A stretch of 64,000 bases of DNA from Variovorax paradoxus (GTDB lineage Bacteria > Pseudomonadota > Gammaproteobacteria > Burkholderiales > Burkholderiaceae_C), in assembly GCF_029919115.1 (NCBI RefSeq), contig NZ_CP123990.1, positions 1,860,001-1,924,000 on the forward strand. The letters run 5' to 3'. The notes beneath the pieces are model-generated. The model searched no databases and was not told the origin of the DNA. It was given only the letters and a program-made list of their open reading frames with translations. The stretch's first letter is position 1; every line of letters starts with the position of its first letter. This document shows positions 1 through 9,312 of this stretch, piece after piece. Position numbers and translations under genes: made by a program.

Positions 1-176
1 ACGAGTTCTCGCGCGCCGCCGTCGAAGAGCATTGGGAGGCCGGCGCGCGCGACATGCGGCGGACGCTTGCGCATCCCGAAACATTGCGCAGCGACGCCAC
101 GGTGAACGGCGTGACCACCTTCGACCTGGGCGAACCCGGTGTGGGGCGCATCAAGCGGCCCGGGTTGTCGCGTTGA
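1..176 (+). CDS. Patatin-like phospholipase, C-terminal fragment (5' end outside window)
   Basis: An open frame enters the window at base 3 and stops with TGA at 174-176, giving about 57 C-terminal residues. The fragment begins EFSRAAVEEHWEAGARDM and later carries VTTFDLGEP. This resembles the C-terminal DUF3734 tail of patatin-like phospholipases, where an EFSR...HW.AG segment is followed by VT.FDL. The catalytic Ser/Asp dyad lies upstream and cannot be seen. The next gene, 76 bases on, is a 3-hydroxybutyrate dehydrogenase. The two are often neighbours in Comamonadaceae, which supports the call and suggests a link to polyhydroxybutyrate or lipid metabolism. Family assignment is from recall of the tail motif only. 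Confidence 0.6.
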   Translation, partial: EFSRAAVEEHWEAGARDMRRTLAHPETLRSDATVNGVTTFDLGEPGVGRIKRPGLSR

Positions 177-251
177 TTCAAAAGGCAGCGGCCTGCGCGC
201 TCGCCTGAATCTTGCAGTTTTTCTTCTTCTTTAACCTCAAGGACGTTCACC

Positions 252-1034
252 ATGCAACTCAAGGACAAGGTCGCCTACATCACCGGATCGGCCAGCGGCA
301 TCGGCAAGGAAATTGCCGTTCTGTTTGCGCGCGAAGGCGCCAAGGTCGTCATTGCCGACCTCAACAAGCAAGCGGCCGACGCGACGGCCGAGGAATTGAA
401 GGCCTCGGGCGCCCAAGCCATCGGCGTGGCGGTGGATGTGACCAGCGAAGACCAGGTCAACGCGTCGGTCGAAGAAGCGGCCAAGGCCTTTGGCGGCATC
501 GACATTCTCATCAGCAATGCCGGCGTGCAGATCGTCCATCCGGTCGATGAGTTCAGTTTTGCCGACTGGAAGAAGATGCTCGCCATTCACCTGGATGGCG
601 CCTTTCTCACCACCAAGGCCTGCCTCAAGCACATGTACGCGCAAGGCCGTGGCGGCAGCGTGATCTACATGGGCTCGGTGCATTCGAAGGAAGCATCGCT
701 GCTGAAGGCGCCCTACGTTACCGCCAAGCACGGCCTCATCGGCCTGGCCAAGACGGTCGCGAAAGAAGGCGCCAGGCACGGTGTGCGCGCCAACGTGATC
801 TGCCCGGGCTTCGTGCGCACGCCGCTGGTTGAAAAGCAGATTCCGGAACAGGCGAAGACGCTTGGCATTACCGAAGAACAAGTCATCAAGAACGTGATGC
901 TCAAGGAGACGGTCGACGGCGAGTTCACCACCACCGAAGACGTGGCCCGGGTGGCGTTGATGTTCGCGGCTTTTCCGACCAACGCACTGACGGGGCAATC
1001 GCTGGTGGTGAGCCACGGCTGGTTCATGCAGTAA
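252..1034 (+). CDS. bdhA: 3-hydroxybutyrate dehydrogenase (short-chain dehydrogenase)
   Basis: NAD-dependent short-chain dehydrogenase of 260 residues that interconverts (R)-3-hydroxybutyrate and acetoacetate in the cytoplasm, a step in polyhydroxybutyrate use. The Rossmann motif TGSASGIG is at residues 11-18 and SNAG (the NNAG equivalent) at 88-91. The catalytic Ser is in GSVHS near 142, and YVTAK supplies Tyr155 and Lys159. [34 protein letters not shown] (read in two parts: [18 protein letters not shown] and [16 protein letters not shown]) is typical of the BdhA/HbdH group rather than generic SDRs. Length equals the family norm. The ATG is preceded by AAGGA at 238-242. No partner gene follows directly, so it may be monocistronic or belong with the upstream patatin gene. 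Confidence 0.9.
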   Translation: MQLKDKVAYITGSASGIGKEIAVLFAREGAKVVIADLNKQAADATAEELKASGAQAIGVAVDVTSEDQVNASVEEAAKAFGGIDILISNAGVQIVHPVDEFSFADWKKMLAIHLDGAFLTTKACLKHMYAQGRGGSVIYMGSVHSKEASLLKAPYVTAKHGLIGLAKTVAKEGARHGVRANVICPGFVRTPLVEKQIPEQAKTLGITEEQVIKNVMLKETVDGEFTTTEDVARVALMFAAFPTNALTGQSLVVSHGWFMQ

Positions 1035-1161
1035 CCCCCTAAGACGCCGCGGCGCGCGGCGCACGATGGTTCACCCTAATGTCTCTGGCGAGTGAACTGT
1101 GCGAAAAATCGCATGGCCATTCAAACGTCATACCAAAGACTTTCGCCAGGAGACAACAACC

Positions 1162-2184
1162 ATGCGTGTCAGTTCGTCCCGTGTCAGTTCGTCCCATGTC
1201 TTTTCGCGGCGCTCCTTCGTTGCCCATGCCGCGGTCCTTGCTGCCGGGCTCGCAATGCTGGCGGGGTCGGCTCCCGCGGCGGCGCAGGCGTATCCGAGCC
1301 GCCCAGTCACACTGATCGTTCCGTGGGGCGCGGGTGGCGGCACCGACGCCACGGCGCGCATCATTGCGAGCCTGCTCGAAAAAGAGCTGGGCCAGCCGAT
1401 CACCGTGGTGAACCGCACGGGCGGCAACGGCGTGGTGGGCCATTCGGCCATTGCCGCCGCACCGCCGGACGGCTACACCATCGGCATGGCCACGGTCGAG
1501 ATCGGCATGATGCATTGGCAGGGGCTCACGCAGCTCACGAGCGCGTCGTACACGCCCATCGGCCTTGCCAACCTCGACCCGGCCGGCATCCAGGTGCGCG
1601 CCGATGCGCCCTACAAGACAGTGGCCGAACTGCTGGCGGCCATCAAGGCCAGCCCCGGCAAGTTGAAGGCCTCGGGTACGGGGCAGGGCGGCATCTGGCA
1701 CCTGGCCATTGCCGGCCTCTTGCGCGACCAGAAGATCGACCCCGCGGCCGTGCCGTGGGTGCCGAGCAACGGCGCAGCGCCGGGGCTGCAGGACGTGGTT
1801 GCAGGCGGCGTGGAGATTGCGCCGGTCTCGCTGCCCGAGGCGCGCTCGCTCATCGATGCGGGCAAGGTCAAGAGCCTTGCCATCATGAGCGACAAGCCTT
1901 CGGCGCTCTACCCCAATGTGCCCACGCTCAAGGCCTCCATCGGCAGCGACTGGTCGATGGCCGCCTGGCGCGGCATTGTTGCGCCAAAGGGCCTTCCGGC
2001 CGATGTGCGCGACAAGCTTGCCGGTGCGCTCAAGAAGGTGGTGGCGAGCAAGGAGTACACCGACTTCATGGCCTCCCGCGGCTTCGGCGTGATCTATGCG
2101 GCGCCGGACGAATTTGCAGCCTACATGGCCAAGTCCGACGCCGAGCTTGGCGCAACCATGAAGGCCGTGGGTATCGTCAAGTGA
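1162..2184 (+). CDS. tctC: Tripartite tricarboxylate transporter substrate-binding protein (Bug/TctC family)
   Basis: Periplasmic receptor of 340 residues that should capture an organic acid and deliver it to the TctAB membrane partners encoded just downstream. The N-terminus has a long signal peptide (residues 1 to about 41) with SRRSFVAHAA, a twin-arginine-like pair, followed by a hydrophobic run ending in APAAAQA. The mature start YPSRPVTLIVPWGAGGGTD is the classic first beta strand and ligand loop of Bug receptors. The ATG at 1162 is chosen because AGGAGA lies 8-13 bases upstream and the signal peptide starts there; a GTG at 1099 is also in frame. The substrate cannot be told from sequence. 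tctB starts 43 bases after the stop, so tctCBA is probably one operon. Confidence 0.88.
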   Translation: MRVSSSRVSSSHVFSRRSFVAHAAVLAAGLAMLAGSAPAAAQAYPSRPVTLIVPWGAGGGTDATARIIASLLEKELGQPITVVNRTGGNGVVGHSAIAAAPPDGYTIGMATVEIGMMHWQGLTQLTSASYTPIGLANLDPAGIQVRADAPYKTVAELLAAIKASPGKLKASGTGQGGIWHLAIAGLLRDQKIDPAAVPWVPSNGAAPGLQDVVAGGVEIAPVSLPEARSLIDAGKVKSLAIMSDKPSALYPNVPTLKASIGSDWSMAAWRGIVAPKGLPADVRDKLAGALKKVVASKEYTDFMASRGFGVIYAAPDEFAAYMAKSDAELGATMKAVGIVK

Positions 2185-2227
2185 GTGCCGCGCGGCGTGC
2201 GTGCGTGCCTGGCGGAGGTGCGGCGCA

Positions 2228-2701
2228 ATGAAGTTCAACGACGCGGTCTTCGGGCTCGTTCTTCTGGTACTCGGCGGGCTGGTGCTTGCCGTGGTGCGCG
2301 GCTATCCGGGCATACCGGGCCAGCAGGTGGGGCCGGCGCTTTTTCCGGGGCTGATCGCCATCGGGCTGTGCCTTTGCGGCGCCATGCTGCTGGTCAAGGG
2401 CTGGCGCGAGCGGCATGCCGCGGCATGGGTGCGGCTGGGCGATTGGGCCTCTTCGCCGCGCCATGTGCTGGCCGCGGCGCTGGTCGTCGGATCGGTGCTG
2501 TTCTACATATTCGCTTCGGAGCGGCTCGGCTTCTTGCCGACCGTGGCCATCTCATTGCTGGCGCTGATGCTGACCATGCGCGTGCCGCCAGGCCGCGCGG
2601 TGCTGGTTGCGCTGATTGCCTCGCTGGTCATTCATGCAGCGTTCTACAAGCTGCTGCGCGTTCCGCTTCCCTGGGGCGTGCTGACGCCCATTGCCTGGTA
2701 A
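2228..2701 (+). CDS. tctB: Tripartite tricarboxylate transporter small membrane subunit TctB
   Basis: Small integral membrane subunit of 157 residues with four hydrophobic segments (about 7-27, 40-60, 79-99 and a split C-terminal stretch about 105-150). MKFNDAVFGLVLLVLGG and the following GYPGIPGQQVGPALFPGLIA are typical of the TctB family, where the P-x-x-GPALFP loop is conserved. It pairs with the large TctA subunit to form the membrane part of a sodium- or proton-driven solute importer. The start at 2228 follows GGAGGTG at 2214-2220. It lies between the receptor gene and tctA, 15 bases ahead of tctA, the standard gene order. Confidence 0.88.
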   Translation: MKFNDAVFGLVLLVLGGLVLAVVRGYPGIPGQQVGPALFPGLIAIGLCLCGAMLLVKGWRERHAAAWVRLGDWASSPRHVLAAALVVGSVLFYIFASERLGFLPTVAISLLALMLTMRVPPGRAVLVALIASLVIHAAFYKLLRVPLPWGVLTPIAW

Positions 2702-2716
2702 CGAGGGTCTCTACAC

Positions 2717-4225
2717 ATGTCGGCAGCACTCTTGCAGGCTTTCTCGATGGTCTTCGAGCCCTACACCATCCTTGTGATGGTGCTGGCCTCGCTCTACGGC
2801 CTCTTCGTTGGCGCGGTACCGGGGTTGTCGGCCACCATGGCGGTTGCGCTGCTGGTGCCGGTCACTTTCTTCATGCAGCCCATTCCCGCCATTGCGGCCA
2901 TGGTGACGGCCACCGCAATGGCTATTTTTTCGGGCGACATTCCGGGCTGCCTGCTTCGCATTCCGGGTACGCCTGCATCGGCCGCCTATACCGACGAGGC
3001 CTTTGCCATGACGCGCAAGGGCATGGCGGAAACGGCGCTGGGTGCGGGGCTGGTGTTCTCTGCCGTCGGCGGTCTTTTCGGCACGGTGGTGCTCATCGTG
3101 GCGGCGCCGGCGCTGGCCGACTTTGCGCTCAACTTCAGCTCGTTCGAGTATTTCTGGCTCGTGCTGCTGGGCCTTACGTGCGCGGTGTTCATTACCTCCG
3201 ACCGGCCGCTCAAGGGCATGGTCACGCTCTTGCTGGGCTTGCTGGTGGCCTGCGTGGGCCTCGGCAACCCGGCGGGTTTTCCGCGCTTCACTTTCGGCAA
3301 CGCCGAGATGACCGGCGGCATCGGCATGATCCCGATGATGATCGGCATGTTCGCCATCTCGGAGGTGATCCGCTTCGCGGTCGACACGCTGCCGCCGGGC
3401 GAGATCGTGGTCGAGAAAGTGGGCCGCGTGCTTTCGGGCCAATGGGCGCTGGCCAAGAAGTACCCGGTGCAGATATTGCGCGGCAGCGTGCTGGGCACGG
3501 CGGTGGGGGCATTGCCCGGGGCGGGCGCCGACATTGCGGCATGGATGTCTTACGCCATGAGCAAGAAGTTCTCGAAGGAGCCCGAGAAGTTTGGCACCGG
3601 CCATGTCGAAGGCATTGTCGAATCGGGCTCGGCCAACAACAGCGCACTGGCCGGCGCGTGGATTCCGGCGCTGGTGTTCGGCATTCCGGGCGACTCGATC
3701 ACCGCCATCGTGATCGGCGTGCTCTACATGAAGAACCTCAACCCGGGGCCGACGCTGTTCACCACGAACCCGCAGAACATCTATGCGGTGTTCATGCTGT
3801 TCATCATTGCCAACATCATCATGATTCCGCTCGGCATCCTGTGCATCAAGGTGGCCAAGCGCATCTTGCGGGTGCCGCGCAACGTGCTGATGCCGCTCAT
3901 CCTGCTGTTCTGCATCGTCGGTGCATTTGCCATCAACAACTCGCTGTTCGACGTGGGCGTGATGCTCGCGGCCGGCATCGTGGCCTACCTGCTCGAGGAA
4001 AACGGTTTTCCAATTGCGCCCGCCATCCTTGGCGTGGTGCTCGGCGGCATGCTCGAAGAGAACTTCATCACATCGATGATCAAGTCCGACGGCAACCTGG
4101 CGGGCTTTGTGTCTCGGCCGATTGCCGCCTCGCTGGCCGCGGTGGTTGTGCTGATTTGGGTCGTGCCCTTGCTCAAGAAGCTGTGGACCAAGGGCCGGCG
4201 AACGGCTCCGTCTACTGCAGCTTGA
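2717..4225 (+). CDS. tctA: Tripartite tricarboxylate transporter large permease subunit TctA
   Basis: Polytopic permease of 502 residues, about the usual TctA length, with some 11-12 hydrophobic segments. The family signature is clear: GLFVGAVPGLSATMAVALLVP near residues 28-50 (read GLFVGAVPGLSATM then AVALLVP), and a second half-repeat with LPGAGADIAAWMSYAMSKK near 264-283. This internal duplication of a G.PG.(S/G) motif is characteristic. ALVFGIPGDSITAIVIGVLYM near 315 is also conserved (ALVFGIPGD then SITAIVIGVLY). It moves the substrate bound by the upstream receptor across the inner membrane. Its last 14 bases overlap the 3' end of the convergent MarR-GNAT gene. Confidence 0.92.
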   Translation: MSAALLQAFSMVFEPYTILVMVLASLYGLFVGAVPGLSATMAVALLVPVTFFMQPIPAIAAMVTATAMAIFSGDIPGCLLRIPGTPASAAYTDEAFAMTRKGMAETALGAGLVFSAVGGLFGTVVLIVAAPALADFALNFSSFEYFWLVLLGLTCAVFITSDRPLKGMVTLLLGLLVACVGLGNPAGFPRFTFGNAEMTGGIGMIPMMIGMFAISEVIRFAVDTLPPGEIVVEKVGRVLSGQWALAKKYPVQILRGSVLGTAVGALPGAGADIAAWMSYAMSKKFSKEPEKFGTGHVEGIVESGSANNSALAGAWIPALVFGIPGDSITAIVIGVLYMKNLNPGPTLFTTNPQNIYAVFMLFIIANIIMIPLGILCIKVAKRILRVPRNVLMPLILLFCIVGAFAINNSLFDVGVMLAAGIVAYLLEENGFPIAPAILGVVLGGMLEENFITSMIKSDGNLAGFVSRPIAASLAAVVVLIWVVPLLKKLWTKGRRTAPSTAA

Positions 4226-5174
4226 GCGACCAGGTTTCGCCCACGAGCTGCTGGCCGAAGCCTTCGTAGGGCTCGGCCTTGTCCAGCTTGAAGCCCCGCT
4301 TGGCATAGATGGCGCGGGCGGCCTCGAGGCAGCTGTTGGTCCAGAGAACCATCTTCTTGTAGCCCTTGGCGCGTGCGAAGGCAATGCATTCGTCGGTCAG
4401 GCGCCCGCCCAGGCCCAGGCCGCGGGCCGAGGGGGCCAGCAGAAGCAGCCGCAGCTGGGCGGTAGTGGACGATTTGCGCACCACGAAGATCGCGCCCACC
4501 CGCTCGCCGTCGAGCTCCGCAATCCAGCATTTCTCCCACTCTGGCTGAAACTTGCGGACGAACTCGGCCACGATTTCTGCAACCAGTGCCTCGAACTCGC
4601 TGTTCCAGCCGTATTCGCGCGCATACAGCTCGCCGTGTTGCTGCACCACCCAGCCCAGGTCGCCGGGCAGCGGGTCGCGCAGCACGATGGTGCGGGTGCG
4701 TGCCACCGGGGCGGCGGCCGCATCGAGCAGGCGCTCGATGCGCGCCATGGCATCGACCACCTGCTGGCGGTCGTGCGGCGGCAGCGGTGAGAGAAGGGCG
4801 GCTGCCTCGTCACGCGATTTTTGTTGCAACGGCGCAAATGCGGCGTGGCCTGCTTCAGTAAGGCGCAGCACGCTTTGCCGCGCGTCACGGGCATGGGGCT
4901 CGCGCGTGAGCCAGCCAGCGGCTTCGAAGCGGCGCAGGATGCGGCTCATGTAGCCGGCGTCCAGCCGCAAATCTCGTCCGATTTCGCTCGCCACGGGTAC
5001 TTCGCGGTGAGCCAGTTCGTAAAGCACGCGCACATCCGTGAGCGACATGTCGCTGCCAAGGTACGGATCGAGCACGCCGATCCGGCTTGTGTAGAAGCGG
5101 TTGAACTGCCGGATTGCCTTGACGGCGGCGGCGTCGGGAGTGGCGAGGGTGTTTGGCATACTTGCCATTGTCAT
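4212..5174 (-). CDS. MarR-type HTH / GNAT acetyltransferase fusion
   Basis: A 320-residue fusion. Residues about 20-155 form a MarR-type winged helix: YELAHREVPVASEIGRDLRLDAGYMSRILRRFEAAGWLTRE (read YELAHREVPVASEIGRDL then RLDAGYMSRILRRFEAAGWL) is the HTH plus wing. Residues about 165-318 form a GNAT domain with the acetyl-CoA loop LAPSARGLGLGGRLTDE (R/Q-x-x-G-x-G/A variant) near 256-272 and a C-terminal YAKRGFKL. Known members combine transcriptional regulation with acetyl transfer; here both functions are predicted only. The 3' end overlaps tctA by 14 bases in convergent orientation. The start at 5174 is the longest; in-frame ATGs at 5168 and 5159 are alternatives because none has a strong ribosome site. 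A small palindrome sits just upstream and may be an autoregulatory operator. Confidence 0.82.
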   Translation of the reverse strand: MTMASMPNTLATPDAAAVKAIRQFNRFYTSRIGVLDPYLGSDMSLTDVRVLYELAHREVPVASEIGRDLRLDAGYMSRILRRFEAAGWLTREPHARDARQSVLRLTEAGHAAFAPLQQKSRDEAAALLSPLPPHDRQQVVDAMARIERLLDAAAAPVARTRTIVLRDPLPGDLGWVVQQHGELYAREYGWNSEFEALVAEIVAEFVRKFQPEWEKCWIAELDGERVGAIFVVRKSSTTAQLRLLLLAPSARGLGLGGRLTDECIAFARAKGYKKMVLWTNSCLEAARAIYAKRGFKLDKAEPYEGFGQQLVGETWSLKLQ

Positions 5175-5178
5175 ATTT

Positions 5179-5190
5179 ATAGTTGACTAT
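5179..5190. promoter_or_regulatory. Short palindrome, candidate MarR-type operator
   Basis: ATAGTTGACTAT is an inverted repeat (ATAGT/ACTAT, two-base centre) 5-16 bases upstream of the MarR-GNAT start codon. MarR-family proteins commonly bind short AT-rich palindromes over their own promoters, so autoregulation is a reasonable inference. Nothing in the sequence proves binding. Confidence 0.35.
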
Positions 5191-5237
5191 GGCAACCAAT
5201 TAAAGGCCTTGCTGACTCCGCGCCAACCCATCCGGAC

Positions 5238-5266
5238 GCGACAGAAGTGATGGAAAACCCTAAAAT
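5238..5266 (+). promoter_or_regulatory. Candidate sigma-70 promoter for the YgiQ-type gene
   Basis: A -35-like GCGACA (5238-5243, 4 of 6) is separated by 17 bases from TAAAAT (5261-5266, 5 of 6 to TATAAT). It would start transcription near 5273, giving a leader of about 50 bases before the chosen ATG at 5324. It lies in the divergent gap between the MarR-GNAT gene and the radical SAM gene. Confidence 0.4.
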
Positions 5267-5323
5267 GGTGGGTTGCCCACTGCCGCGCCGAGCCCGCCAA
5301 GCCGCGCTGCCCAATTCCCACTG

Positions 5324-7741
5324 ATGAACGCCCCCGTCGACGTCTCCTTTTTTGCGCGCGCCGCCAAGCCGCTGACGAGCTACCGCAAGTACTGGGCAGC
5401 CCGTTTCGGCACGGCCAAGTTCTTGCCGACCACACGCAAGGAAATGGATGCGCTCGGCTGGGACAGCTGCGACATCATCGTGGTGACGGGCGACGCTTAT
5501 GTCGACCATCCGAGCTTCGGCATGGCCGTGATCGGCCGCATGCTCGAGGCGCAGGGCTTTCGCGTGGGCATCATCGCGCAGCCCGACTGGCAGAGCGCCG
5601 AGCCCTTCAAGGCGCTGGGCAAGCCGAACCTGTTCTTCGGCGTGACTGCCGGCAACATGGATTCGATGATCAACCGCTACACGGCGGACCGCAAGATTCG
5701 CAGCGACGACGCCTACACCCCCGGCGATGTCGGCGGCGCGCGGCCCGACCGCGCGGCCATCGTGTATTCGCAGCGCTGCAAGGAAGCGTGGAACGACGTG
5801 CCCATCATCCTGGGCGGCATCGAAGGCTCGCTCCGGCGCATTGCGCACTACGACTACTGGCAGGACAAGGTTCGCCGCTCGATCGTGGTCGATTCGAAGT
5901 GCGACCTGCTGCTGTACGGCAATGCCGAGCGCGCCATTGTCGAAATTGCGCACCGGCTGGCCGCCCGCGAACCGGTGCATGAGATTACAGACGTGCGCGG
6001 CACTGCATTCGTGCGGCGCGACACGCCTGAAGAGTGGTTCGAGATCAACTCCACCAGCGTGGACGAACCGGGCCGCGTCGAGGCGCACGTCAACCCGTAT
6101 CTCATGGTGTCGGAGCAGGCCAAGGCCAATGGCGCCACCTGCGCCAAGGAAGACGAGGCCCAGGCTGTGGCGCAAGCTGCTGAAGCAGGCGCCGCGGCCA
6201 ATCCGGTGAACCCGGCCATCAAGCCGCTCACCTTCGTGCCGAACCCCGCGCTCCAGCAGCGCGCCAAGATCAAGGTGCCTCCGCGCGACCGCAGCGTGAT
6301 TCGCCTGCCTTCGTACGAGCAGGTGCGCGCCGACCCGGTGCTCTATGCCCACGCCAACCGCGTGCTGCACCTCGAAACCAACCCCGGCAACGCCCGCGCA
6401 CTGGTGCAGGCGCACGGCGAAGGCGCCACGGCGCGTGACGTGTGGATCAACCCGCCGCCCATTCCGCTCACCACGGCCGAGATGGACCACGTGTTCGACC
6501 TGCCGTATGCACGCAGCCCGCATCCGCGCTACGCCGACGAAAACGGCAGCCACGACGGCGCGACCAAGATCCCCGCGTGGGAAATGATCCGCTTCAGCGT
6601 GAACATCATGCGCGGCTGTTTTGGCGGCTGCACCTTCTGCTCCATTACCGAGCATGAGGGCCGCATCATCCAGAGCCGCTCCGAAGAATCGATCATCAAG
6701 GAGGTCGAGGCCATTCGCGACAGCGTGAGCGGCTTTACCGGCACCATCTCCGACCTGGGCGGCCCCACGGCCAACATGTACCGGCTCGGCTGCAAGAGCC
6801 CCGAGATCGAAGCCGCCTGCCGCAAGCCCAGTTGCGTGTATCCGGGCATCTGCCAGAACCTGGGCACCAACCACGATCCGCTCATCAAGATCTACCGCCG
6901 TGCGCGTGCGCTCAAGGGCATCAAGAAGATTCTGATCGGCTCGGGCCTGCGCTACGACCTGGCCGTGCAGTCGCCCGAGTACGTGAAGGAACTGGTGCAG
7001 CACCACGTCGGCGGCTACCTGAAGATTGCGCCAGAGCACACCGAGCAGGGCCCGCTCACCAAGATGATGAAGCCCGGCATCGGCAGCTACGACAAGTTCA
7101 AGCAGATGTTCGAGAAGTTCTCGGCCGAGGCGGGCAAGAAGCAGTACCTCATTCCGTACTTCATTGCCGCGCACCCGGGCACCAGCGACGAGGACATGAT
7201 GAACCTCGCGATCTGGCTCAAGAAGAACGGTTTCCGCGCCGACCAGGTGCAAACGTTCTACCCGAGCCCAATGGCCACGGCCACGACGATGTACCACACC
7301 AACAAGAACCCGCTGCGCAAGATCACGCGCGACAGCGAGACGGTGGACATCGTGCGCGGCGACAAGCGCCGCCGCCTGCACAAGGCCTTTTTGCGCTACC
7401 ACGACGCCAACAATTGGCCGCTGCTGCGCGAGGCGCTGAAGAGCATGGGCCGCGCCGACCTCATCGGCAACGGCAAGCACCACCTCATTCCAACGTGGCA
7501 GCCGCTCACCGACGGCGGCTACACGAGCGCGCGGCGCAAGAACTCGACCAGCGCGCCGGTTGCCCCGGCAAAGGCGAAGGATGCCAAGGCATCTGCGCCG
7601 GTCAGGCTGGCGCCGGTCAAGCCATCGAAGGGCCGCATGCTCACGCAGCACACCGGCCTGCCTCCGCGGGACAACGGTTCAGCGCCGGCGCGCAAGGCTG
7701 CCGCCGGCCCGGTGCGCGGCAGCATCCGCAAGCCGCGCTGA
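5324..7741 (+). CDS. ygiQ: YgiQ family radical SAM protein
   Basis: Cytoplasmic radical SAM protein of 805 residues. The iron-sulphur motif CFGGCTFC (CxxxCxxC) is near residues 431-438 in a stretch [19 protein letters not shown]. The N-terminal part [26 protein letters not shown] (read [16 protein letters not shown] then [10 protein letters not shown]) and [13 protein letters not shown] is the UPF0313 domain of this family, and the C-terminal DUF3362-like region continues through [19 protein letters not shown] to about residue 720. The last 80 residues are a basic, low-complexity Ala/Pro/Lys tail. The reaction catalysed is not known to me. The ATG at 5324 ([10 protein letters not shown]) is preferred over the in-frame ATG at 5273 because family homology begins there. 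Confidence 0.9.
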   Translation: MNAPVDVSFFARAAKPLTSYRKYWAARFGTAKFLPTTRKEMDALGWDSCDIIVVTGDAYVDHPSFGMAVIGRMLEAQGFRVGIIAQPDWQSAEPFKALGKPNLFFGVTAGNMDSMINRYTADRKIRSDDAYTPGDVGGARPDRAAIVYSQRCKEAWNDVPIILGGIEGSLRRIAHYDYWQDKVRRSIVVDSKCDLLLYGNAERAIVEIAHRLAAREPVHEITDVRGTAFVRRDTPEEWFEINSTSVDEPGRVEAHVNPYLMVSEQAKANGATCAKEDEAQAVAQAAEAGAAANPVNPAIKPLTFVPNPALQQRAKIKVPPRDRSVIRLPSYEQVRADPVLYAHANRVLHLETNPGNARALVQAHGEGATARDVWINPPPIPLTTAEMDHVFDLPYARSPHPRYADENGSHDGATKIPAWEMIRFSVNIMRGCFGGCTFCSITEHEGRIIQSRSEESIIKEVEAIRDSVSGFTGTISDLGGPTANMYRLGCKSPEIEAACRKPSCVYPGICQNLGTNHDPLIKIYRRARALKGIKKILIGSGLRYDLAVQSPEYVKELVQHHVGGYLKIAPEHTEQGPLTKMMKPGIGSYDKFKQMFEKFSAEAGKKQYLIPYFIAAHPGTSDEDMMNLAIWLKKNGFRADQVQTFYPSPMATATTMYHTNKNPLRKITRDSETVDIVRGDKRRRLHKAFLRYHDANNWPLLREALKSMGRADLIGNGKHHLIPTWQPLTDGGYTSARRKNSTSAPVAPAKAKDAKASAPVRLAPVKPSKGRMLTQHTGLPPRDNGSAPARKAAAGPVRGSIRKPR

Positions 7742-7744
7742 GCT

Positions 7745-8200
7745 TCAGTTCCCGAGCACGCCTGCGGGCACCAGCTTGCCGACCCAGGCGGCCACAGCGG
7801 CGATATTCAGTAGCACGGTGGCCCAGTAGCCTGCCATGAAACTCACCTTGCGCGACTTGTGGCGGAAGAGCCGCTGCGCGCACCACGCGCCCGGCCATCC
7901 TCCCGCCAGAGACAGCAGGTGTAGCGTGCTCTCCGCGGTGCGCCAACGGCCGGCTTGGGCGGCGCTCTTGTCGAAACCGTAGACAGCGAAGGTCAGAAGG
8001 CTGACCAGCAGCAGCACGCCCAAGGCAAGCGGAGGCAGGCGCGCGGTCCATACGCCGTAGCCGAGCACGGCCGCATAACCCAGGAGCAGCAGGCTCATGG
8101 GCAGCATCGACGATGAAGAGGAGGGCGCCGCCCCGCTGCGTCGTCGCGAAGCGGCTGCGGCGCGGCCCGCATTCGGCGATGCGGGAGCTTGGCGCTTCAC
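7745..8200 (-). CDS. DUF1294 family membrane protein
   Basis: Small inner-membrane protein with three hydrophobic segments. The conserved core is YGFDKSAAQAGRWRTAES, followed by LAGGWPGAWCAQRLFRHKSRK and a final transmembrane helix (MAGYWATVLLNIAAVAAW), which is the DUF1294 signature. In related bacteria this domain often follows a cold-shock domain in one polypeptide; no such domain is present here. The start is uncertain: GTG at 8200 gives 151 residues with a basic, Ser/Ala-rich N-terminus, while ATG at 8107 gives 120 residues that contain the whole domain. Function unknown. It ends 3 bases from the convergent YgiQ stop. Confidence 0.72.
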   Translation of the reverse strand: MKRQAPASPNAGRAAAASRRRSGAAPSSSSSMLPMSLLLLGYAAVLGYGVWTARLPPLALGVLLLVSLLTFAVYGFDKSAAQAGRWRTAESTLHLLSLAGGWPGAWCAQRLFRHKSRKVSFMAGYWATVLLNIAAVAAWVGKLVPAGVLGN

Positions 8201-8266
8201 GGTTTGCAGACTGAAAGAGAAGGATGCATGGCGGGATTCTCGCCGCCCGTTGTATCGTGTGGCCCC

Positions 8267-9187
8267 ATGAGTACTTTGTTCTCTCCGCTGGTTTCGTGGT
8301 TGCGCGCCCTGGCGGGGGCTGTTCTGCTCGCGGCTTCGTCGTACGCGGCGGCAGCGCCGTCCGAATCTCCTTCTGCGCCGGCCCCCGCTTCGGCGGAGGC
8401 GCTGCGTACGACGCATCAGCGCATGAAGGCCAAGCTCGAGCGCAGCGGCTTCGGGCGCCCAGTTCGGCTTGATTCACTTGAAACGCCCGGCGGGCTGCAG
8501 GGCGATATCTACGCGGTGGTGGACCACCCGCTGCCGGAGATCAGCGCCGCGCTCAAGGAGTCGTCCCAGTGGTGCGAACTGCTGAAGCTCCATGTGAACA
8601 ATCGCCGATGCCGCGCAGGCGCCACGCCGCAGGGCCAGGACATGCTCACGCTCTTCGTCGTACGGCGCTACGACAAGCCAGTGGAGCAGGCGTTTCAGTT
8701 GCCATTCATCTATCGGGTGGCCAACGCGACGCCGGATTACCTGTCGGTCGAGATGAACGCGGCGAGCGGACCGCTGGGCACGAGCAACTACCGAGTCACG
8801 CTCGAAGCGGTGGCGCTCGACGAGAAAAAGAGCTTCCTGCATTTTGGCTACAGCTACGACCACAACATGATGGTTCGCATGGCCACCCAGGCGTACCTGG
8901 CCACCTTCGGCCGCAACAAGGTGGGCTTTACCGTGGTGGGCAAGGAGGCCGACGGGCAGCCCGAGTACATTCGCGGCGCGCGCGGTCTGGTGGAGCGCAA
9001 TGCGATGCGCTACTTTCTGACGCTCGACACTTATCTCTCTTCGGAAGCCGGCGCGCCGGCCGAGCGGCGGGAGCGCTCCTGGTTTGCCGCGGCCGAGCAA
9101 TATCCGCGGCAGCTGCACGAGATCGAACTCGAAACCTATCTCGCGATCAAGCGCGAGGACCGCGAACGCGACGGCACCAAACGCTGA
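8267..9187 (+). CDS. Exported protein of unknown function
   Basis: A 306-residue protein with a signal peptide (residues 1 to about 30, ending SSYAAAAPS) and then a Ser/Pro/Ala linker. The mature part has alternating strand/helix character (GDIYAVVDHPLPEISAALKE, WCELLKLHVNNRRC) that loosely recalls START/SRPBCC-like lipid-binding folds, but I do not recognise the family. Two cysteines (WCELL and NRRC) about 11 residues apart could form a disulphide in the periplasm. The ATG at 8267 is chosen because the signal peptide begins there. The downstream lipoprotein gene begins 125 bases later on the same strand. Confidence 0.6.
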   Translation: MSTLFSPLVSWLRALAGAVLLAASSYAAAAPSESPSAPAPASAEALRTTHQRMKAKLERSGFGRPVRLDSLETPGGLQGDIYAVVDHPLPEISAALKESSQWCELLKLHVNNRRCRAGATPQGQDMLTLFVVRRYDKPVEQAFQLPFIYRVANATPDYLSVEMNAASGPLGTSNYRVTLEAVALDEKKSFLHFGYSYDHNMMVRMATQAYLATFGRNKVGFTVVGKEADGQPEYIRGARGLVERNAMRYFLTLDTYLSSEAGAPAERRERSWFAAAEQYPRQLHEIELETYLAIKREDRERDGTKR

Positions 9188-9312
9188 ACCGGCGCCAAGA
9201 AAAAAGCGCGGCCACCGCAGCCTTTCGACTGCAATTTCACGGACTTGTCATCTGCCTCGGCGGTAATCGCCGGGGCCTGCGCCTTTGCGCCGGCGCATCA
9301 CAAGGACAAGCA

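Noticed and set aside
1045..1061. GC hairpin CGCCGCG-GCG-CGCGGCG after the 3-hydroxybutyrate dehydrogenase gene
   Set aside because: No T tract follows and such stems are frequent by chance in GC-rich DNA, so it was not called a terminator.
2185..4269. A long plus-strand frame overlapping tctB and tctA
   Set aside because: The tctB and tctA frames have family signatures and ribosome sites; this one is out of frame with both and has shadow composition.
5177..7651. An 824-residue open frame opposite the YgiQ-type gene
   Set aside because: Same pattern: no recognisable domain, shadow composition, and the plus-strand gene carries a clear radical SAM motif.
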